This document shows, piece by piece, positions 10,600 through 20,004 of a stretch of 64,000 nucleotides of DNA (within the stretch, counting starts at the first letter, position 1; each line of letters begins with the position of its first letter). The notes below the pieces were generated by a model that had not been told where the DNA came from, made no database searches, and was given only the letters and a program-made list of their open reading frames with translations. A program made the translations under genes and the position numbers. The DNA is from Tridacna crocea. Lineage: Eukaryota; Mollusca; Bivalvia; Cardiida; Cardiidae. The DNA is taken from positions 15,835,001-15,899,000 of the forward strand of contig OX031058.1 in assembly GCA_943736015.1 (NCBI GenBank), read 5' to 3'.

Positions 10600-10956
10600 A
10601 TGTTAGATAAAATTACTTATGTCATGTCGGAATTAAATCTTGCCATAGGTAAGTTTTAACATTTTTTTCTTCTAAACTTCCCTTTATAGACAGAACGCAT
10701 TTTCACGAGGTTCTCAGATAGTTTTTAAACTTGTTGCATTTTGGGATTTTTATGACAAAAAATTATATCTATACCGTTGTTCAAGTTGTAAAATGCAGAC
10801 TGGCGATTTCTCGAAATCATCATTTGCTCGAAAGAGCGTTTGGTCGAACTTTATTTCCCCCTAATGCCAAGCAGACGAAGTATTTTTATGTCTCAGAAAG
10901 TTTTATTCAAAGAGAACTCAGAGATCAGAACAATGGTCCATCATTTGTTTTTCTGA
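10600..10956 (+). CDS. Candidate small spliced gene (about 68 residues), unknown product
   Basis: I do not recognise the product. ATG at 10600 in a fair context (CCAAAATGT) opens MLDKITYVMSELNLAI, ending at a near-consensus 5' splice site (ATAG followed by GTAAGT, intron from 10649). A plausible acceptor AATGCAG ends at 10798, giving a 150-nt intron. The joined frame continues WRFLEIIICSKERL and ends in TGA at 10954-10956. An alternative frame through the same exon, the 116-codon ORF 10731-11081, ends in a hydrophobic stretch (FELILLLLACVLIRLLFDLF) that could be a tail anchor, so the true frame is uncertain. Support comes from the splice motifs, the promoter-like tract upstream, the poly(A) signals downstream, and the absence of MITEs from 9.97 to 11.7 kb. 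It could also be a non-coding transcript. Confidence 0.28.
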
Positions 10957-11379
10957 GAAAATCTAAGGAAACCTTTTTACTGCAGTATCTTTTACGTTTC
11001 GAGTTAATTTTACTATTATTAGCTTGCGTTTTGATTAGACTGTTATTCGATTTATTTAAAAGTCTAAGAGCCAACTATTAACTTTGCTGATGCTTTGGAG
11101 CTGTATGTATCAAGTTTCTGCTTGCATGATTTAACTGTCGTGGCTTCTGTTGCTCTGTATTAGATATCGTGACATTCTAGTAGACATCCCATGTGGACTG
11201 ATATTAGATTTCCCACAATGATATTAGATATCTGGACTATGTAGGTTTAATACTCAATGAAGTGATAACTTTTGAAAAACTGGACAACTGTTGTTACTTT
11301 CGCGGGCTGTATATACTAAGTTTTTGAACTTGAAGTACAACCTGTGGGCCATTTCTTTGTCTTCTTTGTCAATAGGTAT

Positions 11380-11423
11380 TGTACATATAATGATGTATAT
11401 GTAAATAATGGCAATAAAATAAA
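11380..11423 (+). promoter_or_regulatory. Poly(A) signals preceded by two Pumilio-type motifs
   Basis: TGTACATA (11380-11387) and TGTAAATA (11400-11407) both fit the UGUANAUA site bound by PUF/Pumilio proteins. Overlapping AATAAA hexamers follow at 11413-11418 and 11418-11423. This arrangement is typical of a 3'UTR end and fits the candidate gene at 10600. That these sites are used is inferred. Confidence 0.45.
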
Positions 11424-11429
11424 TTTATA

Positions 11430-12192
11430 CTAGACAGTATAGACTAGAATCAGACAAGGTACAACATCTGCTACTTTTTGAAAAAATACGTCCAAAACGA
11501 CCATGAGATTGCAATACCTTTACCTGAAACCTGTTTGATTGACAAAACATGCCTTTTCTTATTTACTTGGAAAGTTGTCATTATGTACATAGCACTTGAG
11601 GGTGATCAAAATTGACTTAGACAATAATGATTGCTCAGAAAACTATATTATCTAAGTTTTGTTTGTCTAAATAACCCTTTATTCTATGACGCTGTTTTTC
11701 TTCTACACAAAAGAGGAAACTTTAAAACTGCTTGCCACCTGTTGAAATAGCCCTAATGGCTGAGGCAATGACATTATTGGGAAAAGAATTCACCGCTGGC
11801 GAAGAGCTCCTTTTCTCAACCAAGTTTCAATTGGTTGGTTGTTTAATACAGTTGCACTGAGTAGTTGTGATCGTGATAGGCTAATTAAGCTTTGTAGATG
11901 GAGATTCTATATTTAGCCCTGCCATTCCATTGATGTGTTCTAGCCTATTTGGCACCGACTTCCTGTTTTGTACACGACTTTCTCTCTTTAAGATATCACA
12001 CCCATTCTATAAATAGTCTGACCGAACCAATAACTTTTGAATATTCATTTAAAATGGAAAATCAAAGTATCACAGGAAAAAGAAAAGAAGCTCTTGCCTT
12101 ATTGTCTGCATTGTTTGCTTGTTTGGACAGCGTTTACACAGTTTTCAACAGTATCTGTGCAGTCACTTATTTTTTGATTATTGAAAAGTATA
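11430..12192. other. Spacer with one decayed A-like hairpin
   Basis: GGCAATGACATTATTGGGAAAAG to CTCCTTTTCTCAACCAAG (about 11762-11822) is a heavily mutated A core. The plus ORF 11949-12332 runs into the B element and is not a gene. Confidence 0.4.
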
Positions 12193-12455
12193 TGGCTTGC
12201 AACACGCGAAAAGGGACATTCGGAAATCTGCGTAAAGTGTCGTCTCGCATCAGCCTGCGCAGTCCGCGCAGGCTGATGCGAGACGGTACTTTCCATTTTC
12301 ATGACTTTTTATGTTTTGCGGAAGTCTACTGAGGAACAAAATCTAATGTAGACGTAAAGTGCCGTCTCAGATTAGCCTGTGCGGACTGCGCCGGCTAATC
12401 CGAGACGGCACTTTACGCAAATGTCCGAATGCCCTTTTTCGCGTGTTGCAGGCCA
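12193..12455. mobile_element. B-family double-hairpin MITE
   Basis: Reference entry for family B, about 260 bp. Terminal inverted repeats TGGCYTGCAACACGCGAAAA and its mirror TTTTCGCGTGTTGCAGGCCA are followed by GCATTCGGACATTTGCGTAAAGTG. Two internal hairpins share the word GATYAGCCTGCGCAG-GCGCAGGCT-AATC. A linker contains TCTACTGAGGAACAAAATC-like or ACATTAGATTTTGTGCTAC-like sequence. Here the first hairpin is CGTCTCGCATCAGCCTGCGC and its complement; the second is CGTCTCAGATTAGCCTGTGC. No target duplication is evident. Superfamily unknown. Confidence 0.9.
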
Positions 12456-12490
12456 ATTATTGTATCCATTTATTCGAGTCATGCTCTGTG

Positions 12491-12590
12491 AAAAGGGGGC
12501 TTTATGTGTCTGCAAAAGGTGTCGACCCACGTTAGTCTGCGCAGTCCGTGCATACTGACATGGAACGAAACTTTTTTTTTACAAATGGCA
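12491..12590 (+). mobile_element. D-family fragment abutting B
   Basis: GTCTGCAAAAGGTGTCGACC, then GTTAGTCTGCGCAGTCCGTG, then ACTGACATGGAACGAAAC corresponds to the head of the D element at 40986, mutated. It lies 36 bp from the end of the B copy. Confidence 0.6.
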
Positions 12591-12808
12591 AATATGTTAC
12601 ATGTCAACGAACTATTTTACCTTCTAGCTCAACCAACTTTCAGAAAAAAATGGGTCCAAATTAGGCAACCATTTGCTGGTTACAATGCCGATTGCGACAG
12701 AGCATTAGACCGCATTTTCCCTGAGAGCCGTTCCACTATTTTGTAGTAAAATTGCTTTTTATAGCTGTTGTAAATGTTGCTTCTGCTACTATTGTTCCAC
12801 ATTAGGGC
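12591..12808. other. Unassigned spacer
   Basis: No repeat or coding signal was recognised. Confidence 0.4.
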
Positions 12809-13037
12809 TTAACTCATTACCAAACGACAAAAGTTTAGACTGGTCCAAATTGAAAGCACTTGCAGACGACAAAATAAACCTAACTCAAAATTTGAAATTT
12901 GTTTCCAGCAGGGTAGAAACCATTGTGGGAAAAAGAGAAAATGCTGGTTACCAGCATTTTCTCTTTTTCCCATATTGTTTTCAAGAGGCTTCTATCTGTG
13001 GATAGTATAAACCAGGGGTTGTTCGGTAATGGGTTAA
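12809..13037 (-). mobile_element. A-family MITE
   Basis: TTAACTCATTACCAAACGAC at the left and GTTCGGTAATGGGTTAA at the right, 229 bp; core GGTTACC with long perfect arms. Confidence 0.93.
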
Positions 13038-13167
13038 TTAACATATAAATGGCAGATGTTTTTTCAAGATTATCGTTCAGTTGCAAAGCCAGACAATCAT
13101 TTATCTTTCTTATAAAACCTAGAAGAACTTTACTGCTATTCATAATGATAGAACACGAACATCATAG

Positions 13168-13375
13168 TTAACCCATTACCACAAATCCCTACTTTTGACG
13201 ACCCTGAGAAAGAGGCCTTTAGAAAACATTATAGGAAAAGGAGAAAATGCTGGTAACCAACATTTTCTTCTGTTCCCACAATGTTTTCTACCCTTCACAA
13301 AACAAATTTCGAGTTTTCAGTCACTTTTATTTTGTCATCTGCAAACGCTTTGGACAAACCTGAAATAATGACATA
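13168..13375 (+). mobile_element. A-family MITE, right end lost
   Basis: TTAACCCATTACCACAAATC and the full palindrome are present. The similarity stops after GCAAACGCTTTGGACAAACC, and the closing TTAA is missing just before a C copy. Confidence 0.85.
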
Positions 13376-13379
13376 AAGA

Positions 13380-13462
13380 CCTGATGGCGAACAGTGAGGG
13401 TTCAAGATCAGACAGCACGTTCTTTTCAGCCTGATCTTGATCTACACCATTCGTAATGTCAA
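13380..13462. mobile_element. C-family hairpin, diverged
   Basis: GTTCAAGATCAGACAGCACG pairs with AGCCTGATCTTGATCTACAC. Flanking parts are mutated. Confidence 0.65.
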
Positions 13463-13674
13463 AATAAACCACAGTTGGCTGTGCTGTGACAGGGTTTTAT
13501 ATCGTGTATGATCAGTTTCTAATGTCTAAAGATTTTCGTTGCAAAAATCAAAAGATACCGTTTTATCCACTGGCGTTTCGAATGATATACATATTGACTC
13601 GGATGCATTTCTAATTTTCTATACATAATTTTTACAGACTCTCTTTTTTCATACCTGTTAGCACTTCAGTAGCC

Positions 13675-13748
13675 TTTGTGGTCGGCGTAGCTCAAGATCA
13701 GACTGCACAGAATGTACAGTCTGATCTTAGATCTACTCTGTCCACAAC
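13675..13748 (-). mobile_element. C-family hairpin
   Basis: AGCTCAAGATCAGACTGCAC and GTACAGTCTGATCTTAGATC form the stem; CTCTGTCCAC closes it. Confidence 0.75.
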
Positions 13749-14128
13749 TCTGACGTGAAACTATGACAAAAGTCGTCATCGCTAGCAGTGGAAAGTAGAG
13801 TGGCTGCTCGGAGTAAAATTGTAAATGTCTGTTTCCCTTGGCGCAAGATCGCATTCACTATAAAACAATGCTGCAGTTTACAGGTGCATATAGTACCTTT
13901 TTGGGTCGCTAAACGTAATATTCACATAGCGCATTTTCTTTATTTTTTCTTATGGCCTTGTAACCGATTACTCCTTGACATTGACTTTTTGTTTTCTTCG
14001 TGCGTCAGGCTATTTTGAAACATTGCGATCAAAATAGGCAAAAACTCGTAGCAATGACTAAGCTGTAACTTCCCTCTATCATCAATCAGTAGGCAAACAC
14101 TCTCTTTGAATATTCTGTACTGAAGAGA
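13749..14128. other. Unassigned spacer
   Basis: Short ORFs on both strands overlap each other (13788-14018 plus, 13940-14152 minus) and lack any recognisable motif. Confidence 0.4.
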
Positions 14129-14317
14129 TTGAAATGCATTTCCAGACGACAAAATGAACTTGACTAAAAAAATTGAAAGTTGATTTTAGAAGGGTAGAAA
14201 ACATTGTGGGAAAAGGAGAAAATGCTGGTTACCAGCATTTTCTCCTTTTACCACAATGTTTTCAGAAGGCTTCTTCCTCTGGGTCGCAAAAACCAGGGAT
14301 TGTTTGGTCAAGGGTTG
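14129..14317 (-). mobile_element. A-family MITE, 5'-truncated
   Basis: Starts within the spacer (GAAATGCATTTCCAGACGAC), lacks the left TTAA, and ends TTTGGTCAAGGGTTGA, where TTAA has become TTGA. The core palindrome is perfect. Confidence 0.85.
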
Positions 14318-14506
14318 ACACTGTTATGGTAGTAACCTTTCATAAGGAGAATGGCGGTCCTCGGAGAGCATGTCCGGTATTTTCTGTGTTATAGCGCTTT
14401 ATGGATTTTTTCTCATTTCTCTAAGATTCCGAGCCACGCATTCAACAGGAGAACGCTGAATTACCCTTTCCCTCAGAAAAAATGGTTTCAACATTTGACG
14501 AGCCCT

Positions 14507-14735
14507 TTAACCCATTACTACACAATCCCTACTTTTGACGCCCCTGAGAAAGAAGCCTTTTGAAAACACTATGGGAAAAGGAGAAAATGCTGGTTACCAG
14601 CATTTTCTCCTTTTCCCACAGTGTTTTCTACCCTTCCAAAAGAAAATCTCATTTTTTCAGTCACCTTTATTTTGTCATCTGCAAATGCTTTCAATTTGGA
14701 CCAGTCCAAAATTCTCTCGTGCGGTAATGAGTTAA
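14507..14735 (+). mobile_element. A-family MITE (complete)
   Basis: TTAACCCATTACTACACAAT to GTGCGGTAATGAGTTAA. It carries the family's 66-codon plus-strand ORF (14535-14735), whose stop codon is the TAA of the terminal TTAA. Confidence 0.94.
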
Positions 14736-14883
14736 AGCATTGTGGCAGAAGGAAAAGCTGCCTATAGTTCTGTAATGAAAACATGCTATATATACCAATC
14801 ATGTTGCATTTTTTTTTTATATCCTAAGAAGTCCCTGAAAATCTTTTGGGACAAAAAAATCCCATTCGGTTTTAGATACCAGC

Positions 14884-14949
14884 GGACTGGCCGATCAAGA
14901 TCAGACTACACAAAACGTGCAGTCTGATCTCTAATCTACTCTGTCCACT
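14884..14949 (-). mobile_element. C-family hairpin
   Basis: CCGATCAAGATCAGACTACAC pairs with GTGCAGTCTGATCTCTAATC; CTACTCTGTCC closes it. Confidence 0.75.
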
Positions 14950-15016
14950 AGTATATTCCAGATGATGGCCAAAATGGTCCTTTATCTTGCCATGAAGGTG
15001 TTCCGGGTCCGTACTC

Positions 15017-15201
15017 ACCAACAATTCTTAAGAACATTCTTAGTCTTATTCTTCAGAGTTTTGTCAATGTGAAAGTAACAGAACTTCTGATTGGCTAAAC
15101 CATTTGGTTTAGCCAATCAGAAGTTCTGTTACTTTCACAGTCAGGGAATCTTGAAGAATAAGACCGAGAACGTTCTTAAGAATGGTTGGTGAATATGGGC
15201 C
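15017..15201. mobile_element. I-family long foldback element with CCAAT motifs
   Basis: A near-perfect inverted repeat: the left arm starts CACCAACAATTCTTAAGAAC and the right arm ends GTTCTTAAGAATGGTTGGTG. The centre CTGATTGGCTAAACCA-TTTGGTTTAGCCAATCAG has almost no loop. Arms are about 90 bp. Further copies are at 20536, 40165 and (half) 44035. Confidence 0.85.
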
Positions 15202-15640
15202 CTGGTGACCTTTGAAAAAGTGGAACATGTTTAGGTAGTAGTGAAAGAATAGTCATTCACTATTTTCATTGTCTCTATATATAGGTTGTCTTTGTGCTGT
15301 AATTCCAATGAGATTTTGGCGACGGGCATGCTTTCCATTCTTCGTTAGCAAGTATGCGCATGCGCAGACATGATATCTTTCTCCTGACTGTCTTGTAGAA
15401 CTGACTTTGGTAAATTATCCTGTACCAAAGATACTTTATATAAATGAAACAAACGTGAACTCTCACCATAAATAATTTTGTTATTTCCTTTGTACGTAAA
15501 TACAGACCCAAATTTGTATTTATTTGCTAAAAGTGCACGCAGATATCAGGTCACATGAAAGTGGAGCACGATTTCCATAGAGGCATAGACACTTTTCAAA
15601 AAAGAAAACATATGGACAAAAAACATAATAACCTTTCTCT
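15202..15640. other. Unassigned spacer
   Basis: Minus ORF 15275-15511 (78 codons) has no recognisable domain; no repeat family occurs here. Confidence 0.4.
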
Positions 15641-15880
15641 GGTGAAAGGTTAAATGTATTTTTCACCTGAAAATTAAGTTTTTGCACTTAAAGTAAAGTA
15701 ATGGGGAAAAAGTACATTTATGATGCAATCGTTTTACATTGGATTTGTTATGACAAAAACATGTACATTTTATTCTAATTACCACCATTTTCTCCATTTC
15801 TGTCAGTGTTTTCAAAACCCATTTTTTTCCAAGGTTTTTAAAATGTTGGAATTGGATTGTATGATAAAGGGTCAAAAGAC
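15640..15880. mobile_element. Possible very old A-family remnant
   Basis: ATTACCACCATTTTCTCCAT, then GTCAGTGTTTTCAAAACCCA resembles the right core arm; the rest is eroded. Confidence 0.35.
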
Positions 15881-16460
15881 ACGATTTTTCGAAGTGGTTT
15901 CTCGATTACCTGAATGCATGGATAGTTCGAACTCATTACTTTGCCAACCTCCTTGAATTATTGATGCTTTCGCTTATAAAGTTCCCTTACAAAGACATGG
16001 AAAAGGTTTAGTGGAATATTGAATGAGATAACGCACGGACTCGTCAATTCTGCTCTGACACTTGTTGCGTGCGTTGTTAATAGAAATGGAAGTTTTTTTT
16101 TTTATTTTCCGCTGTGGCAGTGACGTCATCAGTTCACGCGAGGTTGACCATAATTTCCAATATTGAAAGAATCTGGGATGTGCTGCTTTCATTGCGAAAT
16201 AGCAGACGAACTGGTTGCGTCATTTCTACATTTTCAGGGAAATAAAAGCAAGAATACTCTGATATATTTAACGACCGATTTTGCGTGAACTTTGCTGCTG
16301 GACGTTTTCGATGGCAGTAAAAGACGCTTCAGTGGCGTTTTTAGTCCAACTCATGCCTTCCATAATATGACTTTCTTATCTTGACTTTGCAGTACCTACT
16401 CCAAGAACACTGTCATGCAGTGGTATCAGAAAATCTTAGAAAACGTCTGCGTCATTCACA
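15881..16460. other. Unassigned intergenic sequence
   Basis: About 580 bp with no repeat, coding or RNA signal that I can support. Confidence 0.45.
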
Positions 16461-16718
16461 TGTGACCCATCACGCAAAAAGGGACCTCCTTGAAACTGTG
16501 AAAAGTGTCAACCCTGGTCAGACTGCGCAAATTGCGCAGGCTGACCAGGGTTGACACTTTTCGCTTTAGTGACATTTTCTGTATAAAAAGTGGTCATTGT
16601 ATCTTGTAATAAAATCGTTTTTGAAATATGAACTTTAACTGACCTGCACTATCGTTGTCCTTTTTTTTAATCGATGTACAGAATTCTCAGATGGTCCCTT
16701 TTTGCGTGATGGATCACA
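16461..16718. mobile_element. D2-type MITE with 26-bp inverted ends
   Basis: Ends TGTGACCCATCACGCAAAAA (left) and TTTTTGCGTGATGGATCACA (right) continue into GGGACC/GGTCCC, 26 bp with one mismatch. Next to the left end lies a long stem-loop (16501-16560): AAAAGTGTCAACCCTGGTCA and its complement around GACTGCGCAAATTGCGCAGG. The hairpin word CTGCGCA is shared with families B and D. Single copy here. Confidence 0.8.
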
Positions 16719-16847
16719 TATGCATACAAACAAAAATATCCAGTCTACTATTGTATACATGTACATTGTCCAACTTAACGGGATCTTTTATCATTGGCAC
16801 TGAGGGTATTTTTTACCAATCAATCTGAATTAAAGTCTAAATTGTAG

Positions 16848-17257
16848 CATCTTCGCGAGCCAAGGTTACGATCACTACGTGGATCTTACTTTGGCTGATT
16901 GAGCCCGATTTCGAGAGTCCTGCGATGCGCCCTCTATTGGATGCTGGTTATTACCCCCCTTTACATCATATTTCTGAAAGCCAATGAAGTATCGTTTTAC
17001 AAACCGCTTACGAATATAATTATTCAACATGAAGCGATAAGCAGACATCCACGTGGGTTTCCATGTTTACCTTCTATTCGAAAGGTCGCGACCTTATTCT
17101 ATTTTTATCAAAGATGAAATGCTTCGAGCGATTTCATTCGTTGCAGCTAGAGCTGGCTGCATCCAATGAAAAGGCGTATGGGGGAATGTAAAAATCAAGC
17201 TCGATCCGCCAAGGGTAGAGTAGCGTAGTGAATTGCCAACCTTGGCTTGCGAAGATG
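16848..17257. mobile_element. M element with 9-bp target duplication
   Basis: A 410-bp element with ends CATCTTCGCGAGCCAAGG and CCTTGGCTTGCGAAGATG. AAATTGTAG is directly repeated just outside both ends (16839-16847 and 17258-17266). Further in, the repeats continue as TTACGATCACTACG and GTAGTGAATTGCCAA. A 9-bp duplication is the size typical of Mutator-type transposons (hAT elements make 8 bp), so a MULE-like non-autonomous element is the best inference. It contains a 72-codon ORF of unknown meaning. The short derivative is at 3869. Confidence 0.85.
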
Positions 17258-17370
17258 AAATTGTAGATTAACCGTTATGCTGAATAGCACAAATGGCTGA
17301 CCTTTTGCAGACAGTGTACACACTACTTAGGTAGAGGAGCAGATAATGATTTTGAAAGAGCGATGTAACG

Positions 17371-17598
17371 TTAACCCTTTACCAAACAATCCCTGGTTTT
17401 TACGGCCCTGAGATAGAAGCCTTTTGAAAACATTGTGAGAAAAGGAGAAAATGCTGGTAACCAGCATTTTCTCCTTTTCCCACAATGTTTTCTACCATGC
17501 TGGAAAAAAAATTCAATTTTTGGATTACGTTTATCTTGTCGTCTGCAAGTGCCGTCAATTTGGACTGGTCCAAAATTTTGTTGTTTGGGAAAGGGTTA
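17371..17598 (+). mobile_element. A-family MITE (complete)
   Basis: TTAACCCTTTACCAAACAAT to TTGTTTGGGAAAGGGTTAA, 228 bp, with an excellent core around GGTAACC. Confidence 0.94.
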
Positions 17599-17789
17599 AA
17601 AGGTACCGGTGAAAAGATATTTCAGGAAAGCCAAGTGTATAGGTTTAGTACCGCTGCGGTATACACTAATTTTGAAAACGGATTTTAACACTAAACAACC
17701 GAACAAATAAGACTAGATCTATCAGAAAAAATTACACCTTTAAACGAACTTGTTTTTTTTTTTAACCAAACTTACATTAGCTGAAATGG

Positions 17790-17895
17790 CTTGACTGTGT
17801 TTAAAAAAAGGAGAAAATATCATGGGAAAACGAAATTTAAAAAAAGCTTGTTACCAGGTTTTCTCATTTTTCCCTCAATGTTTTCAAAAGAACTG
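17790..17895. mobile_element. A-family core remnant
   Basis: GTTTAAAAAAAGGAGAAAAT, then GCTTGTTACCAGGTTTTCTC and CCTCAATGTTTTCAAAAG: an eroded palindrome without TTAA ends. Confidence 0.5.
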
Positions 17896-18008
17896 TATCT
17901 TGGGGTTGTTAATATCGTGGTATTACGTGATAAACAGCCCAAAAATACGATTTGAAAGTCCTTTTTATTTAAAAAAAAAAATCTCACCAAATAGGGCAGT
18001 GTAACTCA

Positions 18009-18060
18009 AATATAAGATTAAACATTCTTCGCAGTCTGATCTTAAGCGTATTAAGTGTCG
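18009..18060. mobile_element. C-family half element
   Basis: CATTCTTCGCAGTCTGATCTTAAG is the right arm only. Confidence 0.5.
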
Positions 18061-18156
18061 CTAGGCAGCATATAGGTGCAGTTGTCCTGGATTTCAACTC
18101 TTATCTTGCCAAAAGTAATAACCCAAATTTTGCTGCTGTATTTTTTTGAGATTTTT

Positions 18157-18270
18157 ATGTCCTTATTGGACAGTGTAGATCCAAGATCAGACTGCACATT
18201 CTTTGCAGTCTGATTTTGATCTTCACTATCCCCAAAATGTCCTTGAGTCGCGTTTAACATTCAAAGAGTT
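18157..18270 (+). mobile_element. C-family hairpin
   Basis: TTGGACAGTGTAGATCCAAG, ATCAGACTGCAC and the right arm; followed by the family tail GTCGCGTTTAACATTCAAAG. Confidence 0.8.
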
Positions 18271-18762
18271 GAACGATAAAAAGTAATGAGTATAGGTATT
18301 TTCTGAGTTTTACCATGTGGGGCGCTCGAACAGAAACCGTTCCGTGAGTCATGGTTAGACTATTTCGAGGAGTTTTCTATGTGGAAAAAAATACCATGGG
18401 AAAGCACCTGAGATTTGTGAGTCAAATACCTGGGATTTATTCCTTAGCTCCGTCGGAGCGAGCATCATTAGATGATTGCGAACTTGAAATTTGATTTTAC
18501 GTTCATGAATAAAACGAAATCTTAAATGCACATAAAATCAAATTTTGGCCATTTTTTGTGGGAGGGGTGGGGGTGGGAGTGGGGGTGGGGGTGGGGAAGA
18601 GGGTTAGAAAGTTATTATTTTCAAAGGAGAAATTAGAACCCGGCTATCTACTTTAGATTTGGGAAAGACAAAACAAATAAAATAATTATGCAAAAAATAC
18701 CTCCAGCAGGACTCCAACATCTGACCTTCACAATCTGAGTGGCGGACTCTGGTAAGAAGTGT
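18271..18762. other. Spacer with a G-rich tract
   Basis: 18559-18597 is a run of GGGG and TGGGGG blocks (at least six G-runs), able in principle to form a G-quadruplex on the plus strand. No gene seen. Confidence 0.55.
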
Positions 18763-18991
18763 TTAACTCATTACCACACGACAAAACTTTAAACTGGTCC
18801 GAATTGAAAGCATTTGCAGATGACAAAATAAAAGTGACTGAAAATTTGACATTTGTGTTGTGAAAGGTAGAAAATATTGTGGGAAAAGGAGAAAATGCTG
18901 GTAACCAGCATTTTCTCCTTTTCCCGCCATGTTTTCTGAAGGCTTCTTTCTCAGGGTCGTCAAAAGTAGGGATTGTGTGGTAATGGGTTAA
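18763..18991 (-). mobile_element. A-family MITE, left of an abutting pair
   Basis: TTAACTCATTACCACACGAC to TGTGTGGTAATGGGTTAA. Its final TTAA (18988-18991) is also the first TTAA of the next copy. A minus-strand 66-codon family ORF runs 18763-18963. Confidence 0.94.
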
Positions 18992-19206
18992 CTCTTTACC
19001 AAACGACAAAATCTGAGACTAGTCCAAATTGAAAGCATTTTCAGACGATAAAATAGATGTGACTGAAACAATGATTTTTTTTTCATGGAAGACACAGGAA
19101 ACATTTTGGGAAAAGGAGAAAATTCTGGTTACCAGCATCTTCTCCTTTACCCACAATGTTTTCCAAAGACTTCTTTCTCAGTCGGGATAGTGTGGTAAGG
19201 CTTTAA
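18988..19206 (-). mobile_element. A-family MITE, right of an abutting pair
   Basis: Starts TTAACTCTTTACCAAACGAC on the shared TTAA and ends GTGGTAAGGCTTTAA. More diverged than its neighbour (TTCTGGTTACCAGCATCTTC), so it is probably the older of the two. Confidence 0.88.
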
Positions 19207-19648
19207 GATGTATGCAATAACGGTCATAGCGTTACTAACGGTATAGAAAGTTCCCAGTACATATACAAAAGAGTTATAAGCGATTCCTTGTCTTCAACAC
19301 TGAGTCGTCCTAGCTCCGTTTTTGCAACAGACCGAATTCTCTATTTATCAAGCATTGCAGTAATTCGAACTGGAATTTATTCGTTAATCCGAAAAAAATA
19401 CTTGTTGGAATGGTGCATATGTAGAGAAGAATTAATCTCTTTACCTCACATAGACAAATTTTTTCGTCATGACGCAGGCTACATTTGAAATGTTTTCGCA
19501 AAGAGAAACATTGCTATTAACAATCTTCTTCTGCCATTAACACAGTCTTTTCCCATATTTTGCAGCCACAGTCTGGCAAAAAGGAATGTTTAATCATCGG
19601 AATCTCCGTGATCTAAAATACAAACCAAATCGGCATATAATTATCATG
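19207..19648. other. Unassigned spacer
   Basis: Overlapping ORFs on opposite strands (19288-19488, 19310-19501) show no recognisable domain. Confidence 0.4.
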
Positions 19649-19839
19649 CAGAGCTCCAGATAAGAGGGATGATGGTATTCTAAATCCATTATTTCTCTTC
19701 CAAACCCTATGTTGTGGGTACTCATTAGAATCGTCTCAATGAGACGATTCTAATGAGTACCCACAACATAGGGTTTAGAGGAGAATAATTCATATTTTCA
19801 AGTTTGAAATCAAAATCATTCCCTCTATCTGGAGCTCTG
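19649..19839. mobile_element. J element, near-perfect foldback
   Basis: Ends CAGAGCTCCAGATAAGAGGG and TATCTGGAGCTCTG. The inner 35 bp of each arm (CCTATGTTGTGGGTACTCAT onward) pair without error around a loop of only a few bases at 19737-19741 (GTCTCAATGAGAC). About 190 bp; single copy. Confidence 0.8.
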
Positions 19840-20004
19840 AATTACGGATTCATAAAATTCGTTTTCTCTAACAATTGGGTGAATCCTGTGGCAGGACGGT
19901 CCTTTGATATGCAGAAAATTGACATAGTGCGTAGGCTGACGTTGGTCGATTTTTTGGAGATGCGCAAAGCCCGATTTTCAAAGACCATGGCTTATTTATG
20001 TATT

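Noticed and set aside
10731-11081. 116-codon ORF as a complete tail-anchored protein
   Set aside because: Its first part crosses the likely intron (acceptor at 10797-10798) and it starts in T-rich sequence; kept only as an alternative frame of the candidate gene.
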